Origin: Closterium sp. NIES-65
Lineage: Eukaryota > Streptophyta > Zygnematophyceae > Desmidiales > Closteriaceae
Reading direction: 5' to 3'
Length of the DNA stretch: 64,000 nucleotides
Assembly (NCBI GenBank): GCA_948144175.1
Contig: CANXME010002068.1
Span: forward strand, 6,068,501 to 6,132,500
The position numbers and the translations under genes were made by a program. The notes beneath the pieces are model-generated. The model saw nothing but the letters and a program-made list of their open reading frames with translations, did no database searches and was not told the DNA's origin. Below are positions 48,378 to 57,779 of the stretch, in pieces; the first letter of the stretch is position 1; the number at the start of each line of letters is the position of its first letter.

Positions 48378-51368
48378 ATGGCTACCCCCAGTGTCCTTAC
48401 CTTTGATGCTGAGGGTTGTGCTGTTGACTTTGAGGTCTGGGTCGATGACCTCCAGCTGTTCCTTCAGTGCGATAGGGTAGACGGGCTCTCTCTGTTCGAT
48501 CTCACCTCCGGTGTCTCTCCTGCCCCGCCTGCTACTGCTGACAACACTGTTCGCTCGCAGTGGGCCACACGCGATGCTGCTGCCCGCCTTGCTCTGCGTC
48601 GCCACTTACCGACCACTGAGCGTGCGCACTTTAGCCAATACAAGAGTGCTAAGACCTTGTATGACGCTGTAGTTGCACGCTACTCCTCCCCTGCCACTGC
48701 TGCCCTTAGCCGCCTTATGCTGCCGTACCTGTTCCCTGACCTTGCTATCTTTCCCACAGTCGCTGACCTCATTACGCACCTTCGCACTAGTGACACTCGC
48801 TACCGCGCTGCGCTTCCTGCTGAGTTCTGTGCCAAGAACCCCCCCCCCATGTACATCACACTCTACTACATAGTCACCCGGCTTCCTGACTCCCTTCGCT
48901 TAGTCAGGGACCAATTCCTCTCAGTTTGCCCCACCACACTCACCGTTGACCTCCTCGAGGAGCGCCTCCTAGCAGCAGAGAAGAGCATAGTCGCTGTAGG
49001 AGCCTCTCGTGGTGACCCTCGCACCCGCGTCTTTGAGGGGTGTTCCCCCTCCCCCCTCATGCCCTCTGTTGCTTCTGCTGCTGCGGCCGACCTCGTTGGT
49101 TTCGAGTCGGTCGGCGCTGCGTCTGCCCCTAGCCGGAGACGCCGCACCGGCAAGGGCAAGGAGGGCAAGGACGCTGGAGGGGCTGGCGGGGGCAGTGGAG
49201 GTGGTGGTGGAGGCAGTGGGGGGGGTGGGGGTGGTGGTGGGGGTGGTGGCGGGGGTGGAGGTGTCGGTGGCAGCAGTGGAGGCGGTGGAGGCGGCAGCGG
49301 TGGCGGAGGGAGCAGAGGCGGCGGAGGTGGCGCAAGCGGCGGAGGTGGCGGAGGCGGCGGAGGTGGCGGAGGCGGCGGCGGCAGCGGTGGAGCTGGTCGC
49401 GGCTTTGCGCAGAGGAGTGGGTCCGGTGGTGGTCCGCGCCAGCAGCAGGAGCGCAATCGTGAGACCCTGTCCCCTCAGCAGCTCCGTGAGTGGTACGCTG
49501 CGCGTCAGCGCGGTGGGGGTAGTGGTCCCTGCACCTACGTCCTCCGTACCGGCGACCGCGCTGGTGAGCAGTGCGGGGGCCCGCACTCCACCCAGCGCTG
49601 CTTCGGCCGCCTGACGGACGCGTGGCGTCACCAGTTCCCTGAGGCCTCTGAGATCCCTCGCTGGGACGTTCTGTCTAGGGCGGGGGTTGCTATCTTTGAT
49701 CTTGACTATGATGCTATTCTTGCTGCCATGTATGCTGTGTCTCCTAGTGATGAGGGTGACTGTTACGTGTGTGTTCCGCCTGACCCGCGCATTGAGGCTG
49801 CTGCTCTAGGTGCTGGTGAGGCTGCTGCTCTAGGTGCTAGTGCATCTGCTGCCCCAGGTACTGGTGAGTCTGCTCTCTCAGGTACCACGTCGGCTCAGGC
49901 CTTACACACCTTTACCCTTGACTCGAGTGCTTCCCGCTCCTTCTTTCGAGACCGCACCACGCTTACGCCGCTTAGTCGGCCGGTTGCAGTTTCCCTGGCG
50001 GACCCCTCTGGGGGTCCTCTCCTTGCTAGCTTCTCCACTATCTTACCGTGCCCGGCAGCCCCCTCTGGCACCCTGTCCGGTCTCTACCTCCCCTCGTTCT
50101 CTACGAGCTTGGTGAGTGGAGCTGACCTACAGGATAGGGGGGTTGACCAGTTCACTCCTTCGAGTCAGCGGGTGACCCACTGCACGTGTGCTCGGACAGG
50201 CCGACACTTGGCCACGTTCACCAGTCGGGCAGGGTCGAGCCTGTACACACTTACTACTGAGTCTCCTCCGGTTGCTGAGTCTGGTCAGGTAGCTGCGTCG
50301 AGTGAGGTGTTTGCTGCAGCGTCCAGGTCTGGTCCTGAGTCTGCTCCCTGCTCGTGTCGTCTCCTGTCCCACCAGACTCTCCTTTGGCACCACCGCCTTG
50401 GTCACCCCTCCCTGCCTCGTCTCCAAGGCATGGCCTCCCGTGTCCTTGTCTATGGTCTCCCCCGGTCTCTCCCTCCCCTACCTCCAGGGCCTGCCCCTAC
50501 CTGCGTCCCCAGCGTCGAGGGGCGTCAGCGCGCCGCCCCTCACTCCTCCGAGTTTCCTCCAACAGAGGCTCCCCTGCAGACTCTTCACATGGACGTGTGG
50601 GGCCCCACCCGCGTCCGTGGCCAGGGTCACGAGCGTTACTTCCTGTTGGTGGTTGACGACTACTCGCGTTACACCACAGTCTTCCCCTTGCGCAGCAAGG
50701 GCGACGTCACTGAGGTGTTGATCGACTGGATCCGCGCAGCTTGTCTCCAGCTCAGAGAGAGTTTCGGCTCGGACTTTACTGTTCCGCGTCTGCACTCTGA
50801 CAGAGGCGGGGAGCTTTCCTCTGCCCGTCTGGGGGCCTTCCGTCGAGCACAGGGCATCCGCCAGACCTTCACGCTTCCAGCCTCTCCACAGCAAAATGGG
50901 ATTGCTGAGCGCCGCATTGGCATGGTCATGGACGTCGCTCGTACGTCCATGATCCATGCGGCTGCCCCCCATTTTCTGTGGCCATTTGCGGTTCAGTACG
51001 CAGCGCATCAGCTCAACCTTCACCCCAGGGTCTCGATGCCGGAAACCTCCCGAGCTTTGCTGTGGACGGGGAAGGTTGGCGATGCGTCTGCGTTTCGGGT
51101 CTGGGGATCTCGGGCGTTTGTTCGCGACTTGTCTGCGGACAAGCTGTCCCCCCGTGCTGTTCCTTGCGTCTTCCTTGGCTTCCCCCTTGACGCGCCTGGG
51201 TGGCTGTTTTACCACCCCACCTCACGCCGCGTTCTGTCCTCTCAGGACGTCACCTTTGACGAGTCGGTGCCTTACTGCCGTCTCTTCCCCTACCGCACTG
51301 CGCCCCTCCCCCCGCCGCCGCTCTTCCTTACGCCAGGTCCTCCCCCGGTAGACCCTCTCCCTCCTTAG
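48378..51368 (+). CDS. Copia-3 Gag, protease and integrase
   Basis: 996 codons from ATG 48378 to TAG 51366-51368. Gag (MATPSVLTFDAEGCAVDFEVW) is followed by a poly-Gly tract (49170-49400), LSPQQLREWYAARQRGG and the Cys/His motif CTYVLRTGDRAGEQCGGPH (49530-49601). Protease motif is TLDSSASRSFF, where the sister Copia-2 has DSGAS. The zinc domain is HHRLGHPSL ... CVPSVEG, where Copia-2 has CVPCVEG. The integrase core has LHSDRGGELSS and PQQNGIAERRIG. The TAG replaces a CAG found in related copies (PLPQQGPAPSG), directly after the integrase; the frame continues beyond it. Confidence 0.93.
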   Translation: MATPSVLTFDAEGCAVDFEVWVDDLQLFLQCDRVDGLSLFDLTSGVSPAPPATADNTVRSQWATRDAAARLALRRHLPTTERAHFSQYKSAKTLYDAVVARYSSPATAALSRLMLPYLFPDLAIFPTVADLITHLRTSDTRYRAALPAEFCAKNPPPMYITLYYIVTRLPDSLRLVRDQFLSVCPTTLTVDLLEERLLAAEKSIVAVGASRGDPRTRVFEGCSPSPLMPSVASAAAADLVGFESVGAASAPSRRRRTGKGKEGKDAGGAGGGSGGGGGGSGGGGGGGGGGGGGGGVGGSSGGGGGGSGGGGSRGGGGGASGGGGGGGGGGGGGGGSGGAGRGFAQRSGSGGGPRQQQERNRETLSPQQLREWYAARQRGGGSGPCTYVLRTGDRAGEQCGGPHSTQRCFGRLTDAWRHQFPEASEIPRWDVLSRAGVAIFDLDYDAILAAMYAVSPSDEGDCYVCVPPDPRIEAAALGAGEAAALGASASAAPGTGESALSGTTSAQALHTFTLDSSASRSFFRDRTTLTPLSRPVAVSLADPSGGPLLASFSTILPCPAAPSGTLSGLYLPSFSTSLVSGADLQDRGVDQFTPSSQRVTHCTCARTGRHLATFTSRAGSSLYTLTTESPPVAESGQVAASSEVFAAASRSGPESAPCSCRLLSHQTLLWHHRLGHPSLPRLQGMASRVLVYGLPRSLPPLPPGPAPTCVPSVEGRQRAAPHSSEFPPTEAPLQTLHMDVWGPTRVRGQGHERYFLLVVDDYSRYTTVFPLRSKGDVTEVLIDWIRAACLQLRESFGSDFTVPRLHSDRGGELSSARLGAFRRAQGIRQTFTLPASPQQNGIAERRIGMVMDVARTSMIHAAAPHFLWPFAVQYAAHQLNLHPRVSMPETSRALLWTGKVGDASAFRVWGSRAFVRDLSADKLSPRAVPCVFLGFPLDAPGWLFYHPTSRRVLSSQDVTFDESVPYCRLFPYRTAPLPPPPLFLTPGPPPVDPLPP

Positions 51369-54300
51369 GCTCCTGCCTCGTCAGGTGTGTCCCAGGTAGA
51401 CGCAGTCGAGCCTGTCGAGGTAGCTGTTGAATCTGGTGCTGCTAGAGGTGCTGTGCCTGCGGGTGCCGGGTCTGAGGGTGAGGACCCTGGGGGTGTTGAG
51501 TCCAGGGGTGCGGAGCCTAGGGGTGCTGAACCTGGAGGTGCTGAGTCTCGGGGTGCTGAGCCTGAAGGTGCTGAGTCTGGGGGTTCTGAGCCTGGGGGTG
51601 CGGGGCCTGGGGGTGCTGGGTCTGCTCGTGTGGCCTCTCGTGGTGCTTCGTCGAGGCGGGAGCCACTCTCTTTGCAGAAGCTGCGCGAGTGGTTTGCTCG
51701 GCACTGGAGCCGTGCTGCTAGAGCTAGAGGTACTACAGTCGCTGCTGGTCCCGGAGGTGCTCGTACTGGCGGTATTGGAGCTGCTGGGGCTGGGGGTGCT
51801 GCTGGAGGTACTGCTGGAGCTGCTGGCGGTGCTAGAGCTGCCGATCCTACTGGAGTTGGTGCTGCTGGAGCTACAGGTGCTGGAGCTGCTTGGGGTGTCG
51901 GCGCTGGTGGTTCTGCTGGCACTGGTGGTTTTGCTGGCGCTGGTGGTTTTGCTGGCGCTGGTGCGTCTAAGGGTGCTGGAGTTGGCGCTATTGGAGCTGG
52001 AGGTACTGCTGGCGCTTGTGCTGCCTCTGGGAGTGCTGGTGATGTACTTGCTGGTGCAACTACTGGAGCTGGAGCTGCTGGAGCTGGAGCTGCGGGTGTT
52101 GGCGCTGGAGGTACTGCTGGCGCTGGTGCTTCTGGGGGTGCTGGAGTTGGCGCTGTTGAAGCTGGAGGTGCTACTACTGCTGGTGCTGCCGCTGGGGGTA
52201 CTGGTGCTGTCCCTGCTGGCTCAGAAGGGGCTGCGCGGCCGCGGCCGTACTTCGTTCCGCTCCTTGAGCAGGTTCTTGGTCTCCCGCCCTCTACTGGTCC
52301 TACTGGAGGTGTTGCTGAGCGCCGTGAGCCTGCGTCTCGTCTTGCGTTGCCTGTTCGTGCTGCTCGCACTAGTGGTCGTACTGCGTGTCCGCGTCCTCCT
52401 GCGGTCCCAGGCACACACCAGATGGCACTGCGTCCTTCCATTGCTCCTCTGCGTGTCCCGTTGCCGTCTCCTCCAGAGTCCTCTCTTCCTACTCTTGCTG
52501 ACCCGGAGTCTGACTCTCTTCCTGTTGCCAATCCTTCTGTCACGCGTCTCCTGGCTACTGTTGTCACTGACCCTTCCTTTGAGTCCACTGCTGCGTCTTC
52601 CCTAGTTGCTGAGCTTGTCGACTTCGCTGCTCGCTGTCGTCTAGACTACGCTGCTAGTCTTGTTGCTGAGTCTGAGTCTGTCTGTCCTCCGTCCGTCGGG
52701 GGTGAGTGTGCTCTTAGCACGGACGTCCTTGAGGACATGCAGGAGGAGTTCCAGTGTTTTGCTGGTGCTTTGCCTCATCTCGTGTCCACGCTCATTGCTC
52801 CCGAGGGAGACCCGGATGCACCAGACATCCCGACTCCTCGATCGTACGCTGAGGGGATCGAGGGTCCCTACTCCTCTCAGTGGCAGTCAGCCATGGACGC
52901 AGAGATGGCTTCCTGGAAGTCCACAAGCACCTACGTCGACGAGGTTCCCCCACCTGGGGCGAACATCGTCAGTGGCATGTGGATTTTCAGGGTGAAGCGG
53001 CCGCCGGGTTCTCCGCCTGTCTTCAAGGCGCGTTACATGGCTCGAGGCTTCAGTCAGCGGCACGGAGTTGACTACTTTCAGACCTTCTCTCCCACCCCAA
53101 AGATGACCACTCTTCGGGTGCTGCTGCACATAGCCGCTCAGCGCGACTACGAGCTCCACTCTCTTGACTTCAGCACAGCTTTCCTGCAGGGCAGCCTGCA
53201 CGAGGAGATCTGGCTGCGCCGCCCACCTGGCTTCACTGGGTCGTTTCCTCCTGGTACCCAGTGGAGCCTCCGACGGCCAGTCTACGGTCTCTGCCAGGCG
53301 CCCCGTGAGTGGCACGACACACTGAGGACTACACTTGCGGCTCTTGGGTTTTCTCCTTCTACTGCTGACCCGTCGCTGTTTCTGCGCACCGACACCTCTT
53401 TGCCGCCATTCTACATCCTCGTGTACGTCGACGACTTGGTCTTTGCCACTGCTGAGACTGCTGGACTCGCCCACGTGAAGTCCAAGCTGCAGAAGAGACA
53501 CACGTGCACAGACCTGGGTGAACTGCGCAGCTACCTTAGCTTGCAGATCACCCGGGACAGAGCACAGCGCACCATTACCCTGACTCAGTCACACATGGTG
53601 CAGCAGGTCCTTCAGCGCTTCGACTTCACGTACTCCTCGCCTCAGGCCACTCCTCTGTCTACTCGCCACTCGCTCTCAGCTCTGCCTTCGGATGAGTCCG
53701 TAGAGCCGAGTGGCCCGTACCAAGAGCTTGTTGGCTGCCTCATGTACCTGATGACCTGCACACGACCTAACCTTGCATACCCTCTTAGCATCTTGGCACG
53801 CTATGTTGCTCCTGGGAGACACCGACCAGAGCACATGGCTGCAGCGAAGAGGGTGTTGCGCTACTTGTGCAGTACGTCGGGCATGGGGCTAGTGCTTGGA
53901 GGGCGACATCGAGTGGTCCTCACAGGTCACGCAGACGCTTCTTGGGCTGACGACCAGGCTACGCAGCAGTCGTTACAGGGTTACACCTTCAGTCTTGGCT
54001 CCGGCTCTGTCTCGTGGCGGTCTACCCGCTCGTCTTCTGTTCTTGGCTCCAGCTGTGAGGCTGAGATCTACGCGGGGGCCATGGCTGCACAGGAGCTACG
54101 CTGGCTCACCTACCTGCTGACTGACCTAGGAGAGCCGCCTCGTTCTCCTCCAGTGCTGTACGTAGACAACAAGGCCATGCTGGCCTTGTGTCGGGAGCAC
54201 AGACTGGAGCACAGAACGAAGCACATTGCTCTCCGCTACTTTCTTGCTCGTGCGCTGCAGCAGCGTGGTCAGGTGCGCCTTGCTTACGTGGCCTCTGAGG

Positions 54301-54407
54301 CCAACACTGCTGATATCTTTACCAAGGCACTTCCGCCTTGTGATCATCAGCGCTTATGTACGATGCTAGGTCTTGTGCCTACTTGGCCTCACTTGCTCAC
54401 TTCTTGA
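51369..54407 (+). CDS. Copia-3 Gly/Ala linker, reverse transcriptase and RNase H
   Basis: In frame with the upstream ORF. The linker (51400-52250) is built of GAEPGGAE- and GAGGTAGA-type repeats and contains SSRREPLSLQKLREWFARH. Reverse transcriptase has PRSYAEGIEGPYSSQWQSAM, RVKRPPGSPPVFKARYMARG, the catalytic VYVDDLVFAT, and ELVGCLMYLMTCTRPNLAY. RNase H has SSCEAEIYAGAMA and VDNKAMLALCREHRLEHRTK, ending HLLTS at 54407. If translated separately from 51387, no in-frame ATG is conserved near the start, so it depends on read-through of the TAG or is dead. Confidence 0.93.
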   Translation, partial: APASSGVSQVDAVEPVEVAVESGAARGAVPAGAGSEGEDPGGVESRGAEPRGAEPGGAESRGAEPEGAESGGSEPGGAGPGGAGSARVASRGASSRREPLSLQKLREWFARHWSRAARARGTTVAAGPGGARTGGIGAAGAGGAAGGTAGAAGGARAADPTGVGAAGATGAGAAWGVGAGGSAGTGGFAGAGGFAGAGASKGAGVGAIGAGGTAGACAASGSAGDVLAGATTGAGAAGAGAAGVGAGGTAGAGASGGAGVGAVEAGGATTAGAAAGGTGAVPAGSEGAARPRPYFVPLLEQVLGLPPSTGPTGGVAERREPASRLALPVRAARTSGRTACPRPPAVPGTHQMALRPSIAPLRVPLPSPPESSLPTLADPESDSLPVANPSVTRLLATVVTDPSFESTAASSLVAELVDFAARCRLDYAASLVAESESVCPPSVGGECALSTDVLEDMQEEFQCFAGALPHLVSTLIAPEGDPDAPDIPTPRSYAEGIEGPYSSQWQSAMDAEMASWKSTSTYVDEVPPPGANIVSGMWIFRVKRPPGSPPVFKARYMARGFSQRHGVDYFQTFSPTPKMTTLRVLLHIAAQRDYELHSLDFSTAFLQGSLHEEIWLRRPPGFTGSFPPGTQWSLRRPVYGLCQAPREWHDTLRTTLAALGFSPSTADPSLFLRTDTSLPPFYILVYVDDLVFATAETAGLAHVKSKLQKRHTCTDLGELRSYLSLQITRDRAQRTITLTQSHMVQQVLQRFDFTYSSPQATPLSTRHSLSALPSDESVEPSGPYQELVGCLMYLMTCTRPNLAYPLSILARYVAPGRHRPEHMAAAKRVLRYLCSTSGMGLVLGGRHRVVLTGHADASWADDQATQQSLQGYTFSLGSGSVSWRSTRSSSVLGSSCEAEIYAGAMAAQELRWLTYLLTDLGEPPRSPPVLYVDNKAMLALCREHRLEHRTKHIALRYFLARALQQRGQVRLAYVASEANTADIFTKALPPCDHQRLCTMLGLVPTWPHLLTS

Positions 54408-54604
54408 CCTCGTTTGTACTGTGATCTTTCTATACCTGCACTTGCCTGTTTACCTAAATATATGATCTTGCATGTGAATTGGCCTTTTGGCCTTGCTCTT
54501 GTCCTCGGATTGTCTGGTGACGTTGTGATCCACCCTGAGCTTGTTTTGCTTTGCTTGACTGGTCTTGTGACCTCTTGTTCTCCCCCACTTTGCCTATGGG
54601 GGTG

Positions 54605-54730
54605 TGTCAAACTTATATGCTATAATCTGTGTAGGCTGTAGTGGGGTAGACTATATGGGGTACAACATTTCTAGGTTTTCCTACTTGTACCCACCTCTTT
54701 CCTAGTTCATTCATTCCTCATTCTTTCACA
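54605..54730 (+). repeat. Copia-3 3' LTR
   Basis: 126 bp, TGTCAAACTTATATGC...TTCTTTCACA, four substitutions from the 5' LTR. It is preceded by the purine stretch tgcctatgggggtg, the likely polypurine tract, and followed by CGAAC. Confidence 0.95.
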
Positions 54731-54735
54731 CGAAC

Positions 54736-55522
54736 AACCCTGAGGCAGATCCTGGCTAAGTCCCCTGTGGAGTTGTGACTCGAGATTTAAATCTGCACAC
54801 CTGAGGACGCGGCACCTCTAGCAATTTTGCACGATCGATCTCAGGATCGCTGGTTCCACCGCGCTGGAAACCTGCTAAAAGAATATACATCTTTCAGCAC
54901 CATTTCGAACTCCTCACATTTTCGATCCTGCGGAGGATGGTGGTAGAGGTGCCGCGTCCTGAGCTTATCTCGGGGGATGACTCGACCGTATTGCCTCGAC
55001 TTCAAGAATTGTCGTTTAGTCTTCGTTATTCGTTTTGTCCATGCACACTTCTGTGCCTTTTAGAACGAACATCTCGATATCGCAACCCTCGACTTCGTGT
55101 CGTCCTTCTCGGGACGGGGGAACGATTCTCCCATCTGTCTGAGGCCGCGACAAAACTCCCACACAAACCGCTGTTCTTTACAGTGCATGTTATATCGTTC
55201 ACCCACCAGCACAGTGGTGAGGTTGTTGAATCAAGCGAGTCTAGACCCATCAGACGAGTCGCAGGGTAATCTCAGGTGTTCGCCAACAACGACGAGTGAG
55301 AAGCCAGCACACGTCTCCCACCCTTGAATTTCCTTTCCCCCCAGCCCCAACTCAACAACAGTTTTAGTCTTCACTCCAACACCTACAATTCCAGATCGAT
55401 CGAACTTCATCATCCAGGCAGTCGAGCAGCAGTTGAAATTCGCCCTTCTCTTAGTGATTCAACTCCATTCGCCTAGCACATTACAGGTCCTGGTTACTCC
55501 GAAGTCATTCAAGCGTCTCACT
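54736..55522 (+). other. Region upstream of the root-cap-family gene
   Basis: The first part continues the sequence interrupted by Copia-3 (Copia-5 LTR or old flank). The rest is the presumed promoter and 5' untranslated region of the gene at 55523. I could not identify a convincing TATA box or other regulatory element. No other gene seen. Confidence 0.5.
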
Positions 55523-57779
55523 ATGGGTCCCAGGCTTCTCTTGGTGTCTTTGTTGATCTTACTTGTTAGTGCCGGGGCCCTTGGCAAAACTAACAGGATT
55601 AAAACGACGTCTACCGTCGCTCCTACAAACGCTGATGTTCAGGCTCTGAAGCAGAAGTCCCTTGCAATGCAGCAGCAGGCATCCCAGAAGACTCAGGAGC
55701 GGATTAACGCTGAGCTGGCGGTTGGTGAGGCCCAGAAAGCTTACGACGACGCCGCGGCAGCTGTTGCCGCTGCTAGGACGGGAGTGACAAACGCACAGAC
55801 GGCTAAGAATGTTGCCTCGACGATCGTCGGTAACGCCGCGAAGAACCTCGCTAAGGTCCAGTCTAATTACGACAAGGCAGTCGCCAACGTGGCGGCCAAG
55901 AAGAAGTCGCTCGACACAGCCCAGGCTAAGTACGACGCTGAGGTGAAGAAGGGCGCTGGCCTCACGGGTTCGGCTAAGACGAGGCAGGACGGTGTCATCA
56001 AGACTGCCCTGGCGGCCCTGACCAAGGCGCAAACTGACTACAACAAAGCTGTGTCTGACGCTAAGGCTCCTACCGACGCGTACAACCCCGTGAAGGCGGC
56101 TAAGGACGCCGCCGACGCAGCGCTGAAGGCGAAGGACAACGATCTTACGGCCGCCCAGCAGAAGCAGGTGGAACTGGAGCTGAAGCTGTCGGATGCGGAT
56201 ACTGCTTTGGCGGCTGCCAAGAAGAAGGCTGACGACGCTAAGGTCGCGGAGACCCAGGCGTACACGTGGGCCTCCAAGGCCAACGATGACTACACGACTG
56301 CTTACAAGGCGTATACGACTGCGCAGTCGGCCACTTCTACCACTACTACTACGACGACCACTACCTCCCCAAGCACTACCTCCTCTAAAAGTACGTGTGG
56401 TACTGCTGTGTTGGACATTTGTTGCTCTTCCCGTGATTTGAGGTTTGAATGTCTATCATACATCTCACGCTGCTTTGTTTTGATTGTTTCCAACAGTTCT
56501 GTGGAACGACGGCAAGTACCCTACTACAGGCGTGACGACGTGCACGGCTCCTCTGGACATCCCCTGCACGGACAACTGTACCGACAACAGCGGTTTGAAC
56601 GGACGCTACGTGATTCCCAATGGCGGGCGCTGCGGCACTGGCTTGACTCCCCGGTGCTTCGGCAACGCTGTTCTGCGCCGGCAGTGCTGCGCGGCGTGCA
56701 CCAATTCGACTGCGTGCTCCTTCTGGCAGCACTACATCCCGTCGTCGCTCGCGTGCTCCAACTGCGGTATCTGCTACCTGTACAAGCCCACGGACGCGCA
56801 GCCCACTTGCGAGACGCGCACGGTGGTTGTCGGCGGCGTGACGCGCACGTATGTGAATGCGTCGACTCTGGGCCGCCCCTGCCCGTACACGAAGCACGAC
56901 CCGCACTTCCGCGGCGCGCACGGCACGCGGTTCGAGTTCAACGGCGCGCCGGAGAAGTCGTACTGCCTGCTGACGGACTCGAGCCTGCACGTGAACATGA
57001 AGATGCGCGGGTACTACGACACGCGCACCATCGGCGCGTCTCTGCTGCGCAACGGGTTGGCGGTGCGCACGTGGATCCGCGAGTTGGGCTTCGTGTGGAG
57101 CGTTGACGGCGTGGAGCACTCTTTCCGCCTGGCGGCGCGCAACGGCAAGTCGGACAAGCGCGACAACGGCTTCCTCTCGCTCATCGAGTTCGACGGCCGC
57201 GTCCTGCCCTCGCTCGAGGTCAGCCCACCCACTCTTACCCACTTGCTCACTTGCCCTTATCGAGGGGTGCTCGTATTTCCTCTTTCGTTTCTGAATACCG
57301 CTTAAACTAGCCCTTGGTGTGTTTCATCTCATCCCTACCTGTGGTTTCAGCCCGGGGAGTCGTACAACCTGGACGGCGGGCTGGCGTTTGTGTTCAAGGG
57401 GTACGAGCAGGAGGGCGGCGGATTCTTCGACGTGGACGCGTACTCGCTGCGCATCGGCGACAAGCTGGCCATGGACATCAAGCTGAGGCCCGCGCACCCG
57501 TTGCTGCAAACGCCCGACGACGCGCAGGTGCACTTGAACGTCAACTTCAAGCACGTGTCGCGCTCCCCGTCGGTGCACGGCATCATGGGGCAGACGTACC
57601 GTGAGGGCCGTGCCGAGCGTGCTATTGACTACGCCATGCTGTCGCGGCTGCTGCGCACTCCCTTCTCTGCCGACGGCGACAACGGCCAGGGCTTCCTGGA
57701 CGGCAAGGCCGCCGACTACGAGACGTCTGGAGTGCTCTCCACGGACTGTGGCTACTCCGCTTTCTCCAAGGCCATGTAG
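55523..57779 (+). CDS. Secreted root-cap/LEA-related family protein with coiled-coil and Cys-rich regions (three exons)
   Basis: Exons: 55523-56390, 56497-57218, 57351-57779; introns have GT...AG ends (GTACGT...CCAACAG and GTCAGC...TTTCAG), and the joined frame gives 672 residues. An N-terminal signal peptide (MGPRLLLVSLLILLVSAGALG) is followed by an Ala/Lys/Gln-rich, probably coiled-coil segment (about 45-270), a Thr-rich linker (about 272-289), a block with 14 Cys (about 305-418) and a C-terminal root-cap domain (from HDPHFRGAHGTRFEFNG, about 422). The last has LTDSSLHVNMKMRG, VHGIMGQTYR and ETSGVLSTDC, hallmarks of the plant root-cap/LEA-related family. The product is probably extracellular or cell-wall associated; molecular function is unknown. 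It converges with the fasciclin gene. Confidence 0.88.

Larger units (their letters stand above)
47190..54730 (+). mobile_element. Copia-3: nearly complete Copia element with target-site duplication
   Basis: 7.5 kb. LTRs 47190-47315 and 54605-54730 (126 bp) differ at four positions. The flanks are the perfect 5-bp duplication CGAAC (47185-47189 and 54731-54735). It has a primer site, a 1-kb GC-rich leader, and one reading frame of about 2,010 codons with a single internal TAG (51366-51368). Two key residues are changed (protease DSSAS, zinc finger CVPS), so this copy is probably inactive although structurally complete. Confidence 0.96.

Noticed and set aside
55433..55522. Upstream extension of the root-cap gene to 55433
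   Set aside because: Would begin with a non-ATG codon and bury the signal peptide that starts at the ATG 55523.
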